Counted from the stretch's first letter, positions 1-9,751 are shown. The stretch: 64,000 nt of DNA from Hyphomicrobiales bacterium (GCA_002401155.1 NVSG01000002.1:593462-657461); one strand, 5' to 3'. Numbers and translations: made by a program. The notes: a model not told the origin generated them from the letters alone.

Positions 1-2066
1 CGTCGTCCCGCATCCCCGCTTTCTGGATTGAATATTTTTGCGGTGGCGAGGCCTTTAAAAATTTCTGCCCGGACCGGTTCAATCACTGTGCCAATTTCAG
101 TCATAAGCGATTTACGCGCCCGGTGGATGGCATCAGGATTAACATTTTTGCCGATGATTTGAGCAAGGTCGCCCTCGCTCACAAGGCTCAACATGGCGGT
201 ACGGAATGCTGGTTCGAGATTTTCATCGCCTGCGATTTCCACACAGACATCAAGAAGTTTCTTATCCCATTTCGGGGTTTTTCCCCGAGCAAGTGAGCGT
301 GTCGCACCGATCAGCATATTTGAGGCATAAGTCTGGAACGCATTCCAGCGCGTGAAGAGATCATTGTCGTTCAGTGCCAGAAAAATCAAATCTGATTTCG
401 GCAAGGTGTAGTCCACATTCACCGGGGCGCTAAAGCCACGGTTGATCGATAATACTGGCCGCGCTGTGACGCCCTCAAAGACAATTCTATGACGGCGCTT
501 GCGCAGAAAATACACATCGCCATTGCTATCTGATCCGGTAATTTTGCCAGGCTTTAATTGTCGTCCGTCCGGGGAGAACAGTGCCATCGCTACAGGAATT
601 TCCATCAACTTCTTGCGGACTTGTCCCGGCGTGGCACCAAGCGATTGTTCAATCTCAACACTAAAACGGCCCTTGGCTATATCGAATTGGCTGCTAACGC
701 TGAGAGATGGCGTGCCCGCCTGCGAATACCAAAGCGAAAACTGTGAGAGATCGCGCTTGCTGACAAATTCAAAACAGGCAAGGAAATCTTCAATCGTTGC
801 GGCATCCCCGTCATGCTTTTTCAAATAACGGCTCAACCCCTTGCGAAACATTTTGTCTCCCAAAGAGGTGTGCAGCATGCGAACAATCTCGGCACCTTTT
901 TCATAGATCGTGGCGGTATAAAAATTGTTGATTTCCGAATAGCTCTCCGGGCGCACGCAATGGGCAAGGGGGCCTGCATCTTCGGGGAATTGGTTCGATT
1001 TCAGCAGCTTCACATCGGCGATCCGTTTCACCGCTCGTGAACGGGCATCGGACGAAAATTCCTGATCGCGGAAAACCGTAAGTCCTTCCTTCAGGCACAA
1101 TTGAAACCAGTCGCGGCAGGTGATGCGGTTGCCGGTCCAGTTGTGGAAATATTCATGTGCAATGATCGCTTCAATCCGGGCGTAATCATCGTCGGTTGCA
1201 GTCGTGGGATTGGCCAGAACATATTTGTCATTAAAGACATTCAAGCCTTTATTTTCCATCGCGCCCATGTTGAAATCGGACACCGCAACGATATTGAAAA
1301 CATCAAGGTCGTATTCGCAACCGAATACTTCTTCATCCCAAATCATCGAGCGCACCAGCGCATCCATGGCGTAGGCCGCGCGGGGTTCTTTGCCGTTTTC
1401 CACATAGATGCCAAGCTTCACTTTGCGTCCGCTACTGGTGGTGAAATTCTTTTTAACCAGCCCAAGGTCACCGGCCACCAAGGCGAAAAGATAACTCGGC
1501 TTAGGGTGTGGGTCGTGCCAAACCGCATAGTGACGACCATTGGCAAGTTTGCCCTTTTTGGTTGGGTTGCCATTGCCGAGCAAAACGGGATTGTCTGATT
1601 TGTTCGCTTCAATGCGCGTTGTGTAGACCGCAAGCACATCGGGACGATCAAGGAAGTAGGTAATGCGGCGGAACCCTTCCGCCTCACACTGGGTGCAATA
1701 ATTGCCGCCACTGCGATAAAGCCCCATCAATTTGGTATTGGCGGTCGGATTGATTTTGGTCGAAATTTCAATCGTGAATTTCTTCGCCTTCGGCAATTTT
1801 TTCAACGTCAGCAATTGCGGCGTGGCGCGATAGTCTTTGGCATCCAAATCCTTGCCATTGATGGAAACTGACACCAATTCCAACTCGTCACCGGCCAGTT
1901 CAAACTTCGTGCCGACAGCAGTCGATCCATTTCGCTCGATCAGAATTTTTGAATGAACCAGTGTTTCTTCCGGCTCAAGACAAAACCTCAAATCCACTTC
2001 TCGTATCCAATAATCCGGCTCGCGGTAGTTTTTAAGGTGGATCACCTGATTGGAAGAAGTGCTCAT
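1..2066 (-). CDS. pepN: Aminopeptidase N (M1 family), C-terminus beyond window edge
   Basis: Zinc metallo-aminopeptidase that removes N-terminal residues from peptides in the cytoplasm. Translating the minus strand from the ATG at 2066 gives about 688 residues without a stop before the edge; full-length PepN is about 870-880, so the last fifth is missing. The exopeptidase motif GAMEN lies near residue 267 (about 1252-1266). The zinc motif HEYFH begins near residue 304 with the third ligand Glu about 18 residues later, in the PepN-type context HNWTGNRITCRDW. An N-terminal beta-sandwich domain precedes the catalytic domain. It is divergent from the DUF1835 gene across 253 bp that must hold both promoters. 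The frame is intact as far as it can be followed, so this is truncation by the window and not a pseudogene. Confidence 0.95.
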   Translation of the reverse strand, partial: MSTSSNQVIHLKNYREPDYWIREVDLRFCLEPEETLVHSKILIERNGSTAVGTKFELAGDELELVSVSINGKDLDAKDYRATPQLLTLKKLPKAKKFTIEISTKINPTANTKLMGLYRSGGNYCTQCEAEGFRRITYFLDRPDVLAVYTTRIEANKSDNPVLLGNGNPTKKGKLANGRHYAVWHDPHPKPSYLFALVAGDLGLVKKNFTTSSGRKVKLGIYVENGKEPRAAYAMDALVRSMIWDEEVFGCEYDLDVFNIVAVSDFNMGAMENKGLNVFNDKYVLANPTTATDDDYARIEAIIAHEYFHNWTGNRITCRDWFQLCLKEGLTVFRDQEFSSDARSRAVKRIADVKLLKSNQFPEDAGPLAHCVRPESYSEINNFYTATIYEKGAEIVRMLHTSLGDKMFRKGLSRYLKKHDGDAATIEDFLACFEFVSKRDLSQFSLWYSQAGTPSLSVSSQFDIAKGRFSVEIEQSLGATPGQVRKKLMEIPVAMALFSPDGRQLKPGKITGSDSNGDVYFLRKRRHRIVFEGVTARPVLSINRGFSAPVNVDYTLPKSDLIFLALNDNDLFTRWNAFQTYASNMLIGATRSLARGKTPKWDKKLLDVCVEIAGDENLEPAFRTAMLSLVSEGDLAQIIGKNVNPDAIHRARKSLMTEIGTVIEPVRAEIFKGLATAKIFNPESGDAGR

Positions 2067-2319
2067 GAGTTTTGCCTATAATTCACTTGTAATTGATTCT
2101 CGTTATGTCCGCTTTAGAACAAAGCGTTCCAGAAAACAAATTCGGGATGCTTGAACCAATTGACCCGCTACTCCATTCCTGTCACATTTGGCCATGGCTT
2201 GATCGAAGCCACCGTGTCCACGGAAAGGGCTGCGCCCGCGATTGAATAAGTGTTTTTTGAATTTTACTCCCCTTTTCATTTCTGGTGGGTGGACACAGAT
2301 ATGATGAAAAGGAAGATAC

Positions 2320-3654
2320 ATGGCCAAGCCATCCAATACCCCATTCAACATCAATTTTGAACAACAGAAAAAACGGGCAAAAGAACTGCTCCGTGATTTG
2401 AAGTCGGGCGATCAAAGCGCAATAGAGCGTTTCAAACAACATCATCCTAAATCGGCAACACTCTTACCTAGTGATATCGTTGAAATTCTGCCTCGTCTAA
2501 GCGAGGCGCAATTGGTGATTGCACGTGAGCTTGGTCTGCCGAGTTGGGCCAAATTGAAGGCCCATGCCGAAACGATGGAAGCGGCGGGGCAGGCTATCCT
2601 AAACAATGAACAATCTCCCGATGCAGGTTTTAAAACTCTGCACATCAGATGTGGGGATGACATAAGGCAGACCCTGCCGGATGCAGGCTTCGTCGGTGAT
2701 TTTCTAAAATACTCGGACCCATACTGTCAGGGGCCGGTTATCGACGGGCCTGACTTTTACACAATCCGCGCGGAGTTTTTAAGCACTTCGTACGGCATGC
2801 ATTCTTCCGAGGAAACGCTCACCGGTTTGCAGGAAGAACAAGATAACCTAGCCAGTGCGGCGCAGGAATATGAGCGTGTCGTATTGTGGTTTGAGCATGA
2901 TAGTTATGATCAGCTTATCCTCATTAAAATTCTGTCGCTGTTTGCCCAAACCGGTCTGCCAAAGAAGCTGGAGATGATTGATCTCAATCATTTCCCCGGA
3001 TCAATTAGGTTCCTTGGGTTGGGCCAATTGCCGCCCGAAGCCATGCGCATGCTATGGAGCAGGCGCAAGCCGGTAACAGCACAACAACTAAGTCTTGGCA
3101 CAAAGGCATGGGACGCGCTGTTGTCAACAAAGCCTGTGGCGCTGGAACGCATTGCATTATCAAAAAACCTTGCCTTGCCAAACCTCTCAAATGCCTTGCA
3201 AAGACACCTTCAGGAATTTCCCTCGACTTTTAATGGTCTTGGCCTCACCGAAAAGTTTATTCTCGAAATCCTCAATGATGAAAACAAAACAACGGGCGAA
3301 ATTTTCCGTGTCTTGATGAGCGAAAAAGAACCACTGCCATGGTTGGGCGATGTCATGTACTGGCGCATTCTCAAATCAATGACTGAGGTTTCAACGGCAG
3401 TTCTAGAAGTTGTCTCGCAGAACGGTCATCCGGGAACTCCAGAAGAACCTCTCGCCGGAAAATGTGACTGGCTGACCGACAAACCACAAAGACAAATGGC
3501 CATCACCGAGAAAGGTCGAGATGTATTGGCAGGAAAAGTTGACTATCTATCGCTCAATCCACCGGAGCGCTGGTTGGGCGGGGTCAAAATCGATCCTCAA
3601 CACCCGTGCTGGCGCTGGGACGATCATGCACAAAAGATGGTTCTGGTAACCTAA
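2320..3654 (+). CDS. DUF1835/DUF3658-type protein of unknown function
   Basis: A 444-residue soluble protein. Residues 10-85 form a helical N-terminal region of the kind found before DUF1835 or ankyrin-like domains (repeated charged helices and an LGLPSWAKLKAHAE segment). From about residue 105 the DUF1835 core is recognisable: LHIRCGDDIRQTL, then GDFLKYSDPYCQGPV, and later VLWFEHDSYDQLIL. The C-terminal part (about 270-440) fits the DUF3658-like extension with a winged-helix look and ends in a WRWD segment. No signal peptide or membrane segment is present. It stands alone; its stop overlaps by 4 bp the stop of the convergent DMT permease. The family is widespread but has no established function. 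Family assignment is from recall of motifs. Confidence 0.8.
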   Translation: MAKPSNTPFNINFEQQKKRAKELLRDLKSGDQSAIERFKQHHPKSATLLPSDIVEILPRLSEAQLVIARELGLPSWAKLKAHAETMEAAGQAILNNEQSPDAGFKTLHIRCGDDIRQTLPDAGFVGDFLKYSDPYCQGPVIDGPDFYTIRAEFLSTSYGMHSSEETLTGLQEEQDNLASAAQEYERVVLWFEHDSYDQLILIKILSLFAQTGLPKKLEMIDLNHFPGSIRFLGLGQLPPEAMRMLWSRRKPVTAQQLSLGTKAWDALLSTKPVALERIALSKNLALPNLSNALQRHLQEFPSTFNGLGLTEKFILEILNDENKTTGEIFRVLMSEKEPLPWLGDVMYWRILKSMTEVSTAVLEVVSQNGHPGTPEEPLAGKCDWLTDKPQRQMAITEKGRDVLAGKVDYLSLNPPERWLGGVKIDPQHPCWRWDDHAQKMVLVT

Positions 3655-4574
3655 TAACCTTTTGCATCCGGCGCGCGCGTGAGGTTTCGTTTTAACTTTG
3701 CCTCGCGCCCGATCGTGTAAATCGAGGCTGTAATAATGACGGCAGCGCCGATCCACGTATAGGGGCCGGGTAAATCGCCGAAAATCAGATATCCAACAAT
3801 CGTTGCGTAGAGCAGGCGTGTATAATCGAGCGATGCCATGACCGAGGCCTCGCCCCATTTATAGGCATGGATGTTTGTTATCTGGGAAAGAGAGGTAACA
3901 AACCCCATAATGCCCAGCATGATCCATTCTGTCTGAGTTGGCCATTGCCAGAAATAAATGCCGGGAACAAGCATCGCAGCGCCAATTCCCAATGCATGAT
4001 AAGACATGATCGTTACAGGCTTTTCCGTTCGCGTTAAGAGACGAATTAACACCATCACCACCCCGGCAGAAGCAGCCCCGCAAAGCGAGTACAGCGCATA
4101 GATGGAAAACCCGTCTGTGCCCGGTTGCACCATAAACATTACGCCAAGAAATCCGACACCCACCGCCATCCAGCGACGCAGGCCAACAACTTCTTTCAGG
4201 ATCAGAACCGCGAAAATGGTAACAAAAAAACTTTTGGCAAACCCGATCGCGGTTGCATCCGCAAGCGGCAGATTGATGACTGCCGTGAATCCCATCAGCA
4301 TCGCGAAGGTGGCAAAGCCCAGCCGCACAAACTGCAGCCCCACATGGTTGCTTCTTAGCGATCCCGGGAAATCACGAAAGATAGCCGGGGCAACAATGCC
4401 AATCATCACCACTTGGCGCACCAACAAAATTTGCGTCACATGCAAATGCGATCCCGTCAATTTAATCAACAAGGTCATGCACGTAAAACCAATGGCCGCC
4501 AGCATCAGCGCCGAAGCACCTTTTAAATTGCCAGGGAGGGCATTAAATCTATCTATTAAGGTGGGAAGTGACAT
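3651..4574 (-). CDS. DMT-superfamily permease (EamA domains)
   Basis: A 307-residue integral membrane protein of the drug/metabolite transporter superfamily, expected to export or exchange a small metabolite across the inner membrane. The sequence shows about ten hydrophobic helices arranged as two EamA repeats, roughly residues 15-150 and 160-295, with short basic loops. A basic tail ends the protein. The length matches the family (about 290-310). It is convergent with the DUF1835 gene and divergent from the molybdenum hydroxylase gene. Substrate cannot be deduced; other DMT members handle amino acids, S-adenosylmethionine or guanidinium. Confidence 0.85.
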   Translation of the reverse strand: MSLPTLIDRFNALPGNLKGASALMLAAIGFTCMTLLIKLTGSHLHVTQILLVRQVVMIGIVAPAIFRDFPGSLRSNHVGLQFVRLGFATFAMLMGFTAVINLPLADATAIGFAKSFFVTIFAVLILKEVVGLRRWMAVGVGFLGVMFMVQPGTDGFSIYALYSLCGAASAGVVMVLIRLLTRTEKPVTIMSYHALGIGAAMLVPGIYFWQWPTQTEWIMLGIMGFVTSLSQITNIHAYKWGEASVMASLDYTRLLYATIVGYLIFGDLPGPYTWIGAAVIITASIYTIGREAKLKRNLTRAPDAKGY

Positions 4575-4700
4575 TAGATAAAATTGCTCCGGTCTTCATA
4601 ATGGCAGACCAAATTGGCCAGTACAACAAAAATGCCTCGACATCGCTGCAATTTTCGATAGTTTCTATGTATAGGATTTTTGTATATTTTCGAGGTTATA

Positions 4701-7001
4701 ATGAACGCACCGGTACACGGAAAATTTGGCATGGGGGCATCCCCGCGCCGTAAGGAAGACGTTACTTTATTGACAGGTAAGGGAAATTTCACAGACGATA
4801 ATGTGAACCCAAACCTGCTCCATGCTTATGTGTTGCGCTCTCCCCACGCCCACGCAAAATTCAAAATCACCGATATTTCCGCAGCCAAAGCTGCCAAGGG
4901 AATTCATGCGGTGATGACCGCCTCTGACGTGGCGCACCTCAAGCCGCTCACCTGTCAGGCTTTGTTGCCGCAGGTAGATGAGACAATGGTCGAGCCGCGC
5001 GATATTCCACTCCTTTGCGAAGACACCGTTCGCCATGTGGGCGATGCGATTGCTTTCATCGTCGCTGATAGCGTCATCCTTGCAAGAGACGCTGCCGAGC
5101 TGATCGAAGTCGATTACGATATGAAGGATGCGATTGCTGATACCGGAACCGCACTCGATGCCGGCGTGCCTCAGGTTTATGATGACCGCGATGGCAATCT
5201 TGCTTTCACTTGCGCGTCAGGCGATGCCGATAAAATGAAAGCCGTTTTCGACAAGGCGGCCAACATCACAGAGCTGTCGATCATCAATAACCGCCTTGTC
5301 GCCAACTATATTGAGCCACGCTCTTGCGTTGCCGAATGGAACGACAATGAAGACCGTTTCAATCTGGAAGTTTGTTCTCAGGGCGTGCATGGCATGCAGG
5401 GCGTGCTGACCGGAACGTTTGATTTGCCAAAAGAAAAAATTCACATTACCACCGGTGATGTTGGTGGTGGTTTTGGCACAAAGACTTTTGTCTATCGGGA
5501 ATACCCACTGGCAATGGCGGCAGCAAAATTGGTTGGCAAGCAGGTCAAATGGACTTCTGACCGCACGGAACATTTTGTTGTTGATGCCCATGGCCGCGAT
5601 AATGTTGTGACCGCACGCATGGCCATGGACGAGAACGGAAAATTCCTTGCGCTCGATATCGATCTGGTTGCTGCAATGGGAGCTTATCTCCATTGCTACG
5701 GCCCGTTCATTCCATTCCTTGGCGGCACCATGGCAACCGGCCTTTATGATATCGATACGCTCTATTTCCATATGCGCGGTGCTTATACCAATACGGCACC
5801 CGTCGATGCCTATCGCGGCGCAGGTCGTCCGGAAGCTGCATATTTGATTGAGCGTCTTGTGGATCAATGCGCACTCGACATGAAATTGACCAGAGACGAA
5901 ATCCGTCGACGTAATTTCATCAAGCCTGAGCAATTGCCTTACACCACCCAAGGTGGCCGTATGTATGACACAGGCGAATTCGTTCAACACATGGAAGAAT
6001 GCATGGAGCGTTCCGACTGGAACGGCATTGAAGATCGCAATGAAGAAGCCAAGAAACACGGCAAATTTCGCGGCATAGGCATGGCGACCTATATTGAAGC
6101 CTGCGCTTTTGCGGGTTCCGAACCAGCTTTTCTGGAACTCGGCACCGATGGCATGGTTACGCTGAAAATCGGCACCCAGACCAACGGTCAGGGACACGCC
6201 ACAGCTTACGCTCAATTGGCTGCTGATAATCTTGGTCTCGATATCGAACAGATCGACGTGCGTCAGGGCGATACGGATGAACTATCCGGCGGCGGCGGCA
6301 CGGGCGGTTCACGCTCAGTGCCTCTTGGCGGCGTATCGGTTGTGCGTGGCAGTCTGGCACTAGCTGAAAAACTCAAAGATCTGGCAGCCGATAAACTCGA
6401 AGCTGCAGCAGGCGATATCGAACTTGTCAACGGCGAAGCCCGTGTGGTGGGAACCGATAGCGTCATCAGCCTTGCAGATCTTGCACAATCAGCCAGCAAT
6501 CCGGATGATTTGAAGGGCGAGGGCACATTCGAACAGGCCGAAGCGACCTATCCGAACGGCACCCATATCTGCGAAGTAGAAATCGAACCAGCAACAGGCA
6601 TTACCAAAATCATCGCCTATACAATTGTCGATGATTTCGGCGTAACGGTGAACCCGATGCTGCTTGCAGGTCAGGTTCATGGCGGTGTGGCACAGGGAAT
6701 TGGCCAGTGTCTGAATGAACACACAATCTACGATGAGGACGGTCAGCTATTAACGGCTTCCTTCATGGATTATTGCATGCCGCGTGCCGATGACATTCCG
6801 AACTTCAATTTCCACACGCGTAATGTTCCCTCAACCACCAATGCTTTGGGCATTAAGGGAGCAGGCGAAGCCGGTACAATCGGCGCATGTCCTTCAGTGA
6901 TGAATGCAGTTTGCGATGCTTTGCACCGTCACAACGGCACCCAGCACATCGACATGCCGGTAACGCCATCAGTAATGTGGAACGCGCTTAACAACGCTTA
7001 A
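4701..7001 (+). CDS. Xanthine dehydrogenase-family molybdopterin-binding subunit (CoxL-like, form II motif)
   Basis: Large catalytic subunit of a molybdenum hydroxylase, about 766 residues. I chose the ATG at 4701 because GAGG sits 5 nt before it; an in-frame ATG at 4680 would add seven residues without a clear ribosome site. The aldehyde oxidase/xanthine dehydrogenase a/b hammerhead domain is at the N-terminus, GGGFGTK marks the Mo-cofactor domain near residue 255, AYRGAGR lies at 370-376 and the catalytic-Glu motif GAGEAG places Glu at about residue 723. AYRGAGR is the loop of form II CoxL-like proteins; true CO dehydrogenases carry a Cys-containing loop (AYxCSFR), so CO oxidation is unlikely. 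The FAD (CoxM) and 2Fe-2S (CoxS) partners are not adjacent, which is unusual. Substrate unknown. Confidence 0.88.
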   Translation: MNAPVHGKFGMGASPRRKEDVTLLTGKGNFTDDNVNPNLLHAYVLRSPHAHAKFKITDISAAKAAKGIHAVMTASDVAHLKPLTCQALLPQVDETMVEPRDIPLLCEDTVRHVGDAIAFIVADSVILARDAAELIEVDYDMKDAIADTGTALDAGVPQVYDDRDGNLAFTCASGDADKMKAVFDKAANITELSIINNRLVANYIEPRSCVAEWNDNEDRFNLEVCSQGVHGMQGVLTGTFDLPKEKIHITTGDVGGGFGTKTFVYREYPLAMAAAKLVGKQVKWTSDRTEHFVVDAHGRDNVVTARMAMDENGKFLALDIDLVAAMGAYLHCYGPFIPFLGGTMATGLYDIDTLYFHMRGAYTNTAPVDAYRGAGRPEAAYLIERLVDQCALDMKLTRDEIRRRNFIKPEQLPYTTQGGRMYDTGEFVQHMEECMERSDWNGIEDRNEEAKKHGKFRGIGMATYIEACAFAGSEPAFLELGTDGMVTLKIGTQTNGQGHATAYAQLAADNLGLDIEQIDVRQGDTDELSGGGGTGGSRSVPLGGVSVVRGSLALAEKLKDLAADKLEAAAGDIELVNGEARVVGTDSVISLADLAQSASNPDDLKGEGTFEQAEATYPNGTHICEVEIEPATGITKIIAYTIVDDFGVTVNPMLLAGQVHGGVAQGIGQCLNEHTIYDEDGQLLTASFMDYCMPRADDIPNFNFHTRNVPSTTNALGIKGAGEAGTIGACPSVMNAVCDALHRHNGTQHIDMPVTPSVMWNALNNA

Positions 7002-7009
7002 GCGCTTTG

Positions 7010-7252
7010 TTTGTTCTCACGGGCGTATCCAAGCTTTGCTTGGGCCCTCCGTATGGGCGGCGCATTAGCGCCGGTCGCTCTTCGCTCCCCGCCGAAGGCG
7101 GAGGTCGATACGGGTGGGATCGAGCAAGGGAACTGTCCAATAAACTTTTGGAAAAAGAATGCGAGCTTCGCAGGCGAGCGTGGGAACCCGGCGCTAATGC
7201 GCCGCGCCTCGCAGGCCTGAGCGCAGCGAAGATACGCCGTGAGAGAAAACAA
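7010..7252. repeat. Long imperfect palindromic extragenic element (RIME/BIME-like)
   Basis: The space between the convergent hydroxylase and MFS genes is filled by a dyad-symmetric element of about 243 bp centred near 7131. Its tips match as inverted copies: 7010-7029 against 7231-7252, both containing TCACGG and CGTATC. A 16-bp perfect inverted repeat (GGCGCATTAGCGCCGG at 7059-7074, complement at 7188-7203) lies inside, and each arm carries smaller hairpins such as CAAGC/GCTTG at about 7030-7044. Short open frames cross it in several phases, as expected of palindromic DNA, and I do not treat them as genes. The structure resembles mosaic palindromic repeats known from rhizobia and enterics; only one full copy is in this window. 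Confidence 0.7.
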
Positions 7253-7284
7253 TGGCGCGGCTCCGTACCATTGGATATCTCAAC

Positions 7285-8553
7285 TTACTCATTTTCCGCC
7301 GCATAGGTTTCACTATCCGCACGAGGATCCAGCGCATAGGATTCCGGTGTCTGTGGTTTTGCTAACGGGCCAGCTTGAAAGTCCAGCGTATCGATATTGC
7401 GCGGACGTGGGCGCACGATAACCCGATATCCCACGTAGCCTGCCAGACATAGATGCGCGACACCAATGACGGTGAACATCGCATTCGGTCCGTAAATTCC
7501 GATAACATTACCGGTAACCATCGGGCCGATCATCGTGCCAACACCATAAAGAATAAGCAGGCTGGAAGAAGTTTTTACGAAATCCTCGCTGTCCGCATAA
7601 TCATTGGCGTGAGCCACAATCACCGCGTAAAGCGGATAGATGAACCCGCCAAGGGCCACCATTAACGCATAAAATACGATACCCGGATTAGCACCATCAA
7701 CAGTAATCTGGCTGGCGACAAACCCCAGTGTTGCCCCGCAAAGGGCCGCGCCAATCAACACATAACGACGGTCCATGAAATCAGATAACCGTCCCATGGG
7801 ATATTGAAAGATAATGCTGCCAATCATCGCAAAGGCGACAAGGTTGGCGATATCGGTCAGTGACATGCCACTTTGCGCGCCGAACACCGGGGCAAAACTT
7901 GTCCACGTCCCGGTGATGGTGCCGCATATGGTGGCGCCCACCGCTGCGGCAGGGGAATTGACATAAAGCCCCTTCAAATCAAGCGAAACTTGCGTCAGTG
8001 GAGCCGGAGATTGGGCCCGCGATAGGGCGGTCGGCAACACGGCCAGCGCAAACAAAATAGCCCCGACCATGAACAGGGTTTGACCCTCGGGGTCGGCAAC
8101 CACAAGCATATATTGTCCGCCCAGCATGGAGAGTTGGGTGATGATCATATAGGTGGAAAAAATGGCACCACGGGTTTCGTTGGTGATTTTTTCGTTCAGC
8201 CAGCTTTCGATAATCATGTAGGAACCGGCAAAACAAAGACCGGCAACCGCGCGCAAAATAATCCAGAATTGCGCGTCCACATAAAGCCCGTAAAGCAGCA
8301 TCACGGTTGCGAGCAGAGAGGCCAGCACAGAAAAACAACGCACATGGCCGACCCGGCGCACCAAGCGCGGCACGACGATGCAACCAAGGGTGAAACCAAT
8401 TGCCCAGCCCGCCCCCAAAAGACCGATCTGGGAACTGGAAAAGCCATCAAGCTGGCCACGCACAGGTAAAAGAATATTCTGCATCCCTCCACCAGCCATC
8501 AAAAAGCCGGTGCTGAGAAACAATGCAGCCATGGGAAGAAGGTTCTTGATCAT
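7285..8553 (-). CDS. MFS transporter (YcaD-like)
   Basis: A 422-residue major facilitator with about twelve hydrophobic helices and a soluble acidic C-terminal tail of about 40 residues. The first half has the loop 2-3 region VVPRLVRRVGHVRCF, a variant of the MFS motif A, and the second half repeats it as GRLSDFMDRRYVL near residue 255. The sequence SYMIIESWLNE around residue 110 is typical of the YcaD-like group of proteobacterial permeases. The substrate is unknown. It is convergent with the hydroxylase gene across the palindromic element. Its promoter must lie in the 129 bp between it and the uracil-DNA glycosylase gene, which is on the same strand upstream. Confidence 0.85.
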   Translation of the reverse strand: MIKNLLPMAALFLSTGFLMAGGGMQNILLPVRGQLDGFSSSQIGLLGAGWAIGFTLGCIVVPRLVRRVGHVRCFSVLASLLATVMLLYGLYVDAQFWIILRAVAGLCFAGSYMIIESWLNEKITNETRGAIFSTYMIITQLSMLGGQYMLVVADPEGQTLFMVGAILFALAVLPTALSRAQSPAPLTQVSLDLKGLYVNSPAAAVGATICGTITGTWTSFAPVFGAQSGMSLTDIANLVAFAMIGSIIFQYPMGRLSDFMDRRYVLIGAALCGATLGFVASQITVDGANPGIVFYALMVALGGFIYPLYAVIVAHANDYADSEDFVKTSSSLLILYGVGTMIGPMVTGNVIGIYGPNAMFTVIGVAHLCLAGYVGYRVIVRPRPRNIDTLDFQAGPLAKPQTPESYALDPRADSETYAAENE

Positions 8554-8682
8554 GCGGTTTCACTCCGAAACACAATCACGGGCACTCAACGATGCCAATT
8601 TTTTCTATTTAATCCCGATTTATAAATTTGACTATACAAAAACACGCCATTTCATGGCGGTTTTAGTCGATGTGCTTGCAGC

Positions 8683-9555
8683 CTAAGTACTCACCTCATC
8701 AAGTTTTGATTTAATCTTCAAAAAATCTTGCCATGCCAGACGTTTTTGTCCCGGTTGGCGCAAAAGATAAGCCGGATGGAGTGTGGACATTGCATCAACC
8801 GAGTGGCCAGAAAAACTAAGTTCCTTCCATTTTCCCCGTAGCCGCAATATGCCGTCGCTGGTACGCAGCAAGGTCTTGGCAGAAGAACCGCCAAGCATCA
8901 CCAGCACTTTGGGAGCGATCAATTCGATATGGCGCTCGATGAAAGGCAGGCACACCTCGGTTTCGGCAGGCGTTGGCGCACGATTTCCCGGCGGGCGCCA
9001 TGGAATGACATTGGAAATATAAACCGTTTCGCGGCTAAGCCCGATTGCCCCAAGCATCAAATCCAGCAATTGCCCGGAGCGGCCAATGAACGGCAGCCCC
9101 TGCAAATCCTCTTCACGCCCCGGTGCTTCCCCAACAAACATGATTTGAGTATCGGGATTACCATCGGAAAAAACCGTGTTCTTGGCAGTCCGGCGCAAAT
9201 TGCAGCCTTCAAACGACTCAATCGCCTGTTTTAATTCTTCAAGAGTGCTGGCGCCTTCCGCAAGCTCGCGAGCTGATTTGATCGCCGCCTCATCAGGCAT
9301 TACAGCACTCGACATGGAAGAGGTGCGGGCCGGTGGTGGTGCCATTTTTGGAGCAGAGTTATCCGTCTTTGCTGCAAGCCGATTGGCTAAGGCAGAACCC
9401 TGGCTAGCTTGCTTTTTAGATTGTGCAGGTGGTGCGAGTTTACGGGCCTCTTTGGCTTTTTGCGATTCGTCAAAACGGTCTATGGGTTCATCACCCAACG
9501 CCGAATCAACACCGGCCTCAAATTGCCAGCTCAAAATCTCAAAAGCATTATCCAT
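8683..9555 (-). CDS. Uracil-DNA glycosylase, family 4-like (incomplete Fe-S ligand set)
   Basis: Removes uracil from DNA as the first step of base-excision repair. The protein has 290 residues: a low-complexity Ala/Lys/Ser-rich N-terminal 100 residues, then the glycosylase domain. Motif 1 GEAPG is at 142-146, [10 protein letters not shown] follows, RPPGNR is at 187-192 and the substrate-binding HPAYLLR motif at 260-266. Family 4 enzymes normally bind a 4Fe-4S cluster through four cysteines. Here only Cys118 and Cys202 exist in the whole protein; the expected partner before Cys118 is Phe115 and the residue before RPPGNR is Trp186. The cluster is therefore probably absent or altered. The ATG at 9555 is the only sensible start. 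Monocistronic. Confidence 0.87.
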   Translation of the reverse strand: MDNAFEILSWQFEAGVDSALGDEPIDRFDESQKAKEARKLAPPAQSKKQASQGSALANRLAAKTDNSAPKMAPPPARTSSMSSAVMPDEAAIKSARELAEGASTLEELKQAIESFEGCNLRRTAKNTVFSDGNPDTQIMFVGEAPGREEDLQGLPFIGRSGQLLDLMLGAIGLSRETVYISNVIPWRPPGNRAPTPAETEVCLPFIERHIELIAPKVLVMLGGSSAKTLLRTSDGILRLRGKWKELSFSGHSVDAMSTLHPAYLLRQPGQKRLAWQDFLKIKSKLDEVST

Positions 9556-9751
9556 GAACCCAATCTATCCCATCAACGGGGCGGTGCAAAGCAGCGTTTC
9601 GCAATCCTTCACAACTGTTGGTCGCTAATTCGTAACTGTTAGTCGTTATAATTGCTCAAAGACTGTGCAATTTTTGCGATGCAAACTCTAACGAACTTGT
9701 GTTATTGAAGCAGTTACAACAAGTTAAATATCAAATCGTTAGGAGACCACC

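Noticed and set aside
1-2066. Apparent coding gap or pseudogene at the left edge
   Set aside because: No frame is closed because the gene runs off the window. Direct translation of the minus strand gives uninterrupted aminopeptidase N.
5217-6215. 332-codon antisense open frame inside the molybdenum hydroxylase gene
   Set aside because: The plus strand encodes a motif-complete hydroxylase here. The antisense product has no recognisable domain and no ribosome site.
4701-7001. Aerobic carbon monoxide dehydrogenase
   Set aside because: The loop is AYRGAGR (form II) without the Cys of true CoxL, and coxS/coxM are missing.
7007-7306. Overlapping short open frames on both strands in the hydroxylase-MFS gap
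   Set aside because: They run through the palindromic repeat in several phases, have no ribosome sites and resemble no protein; palindromic GC-rich DNA gives open frames on both strands.
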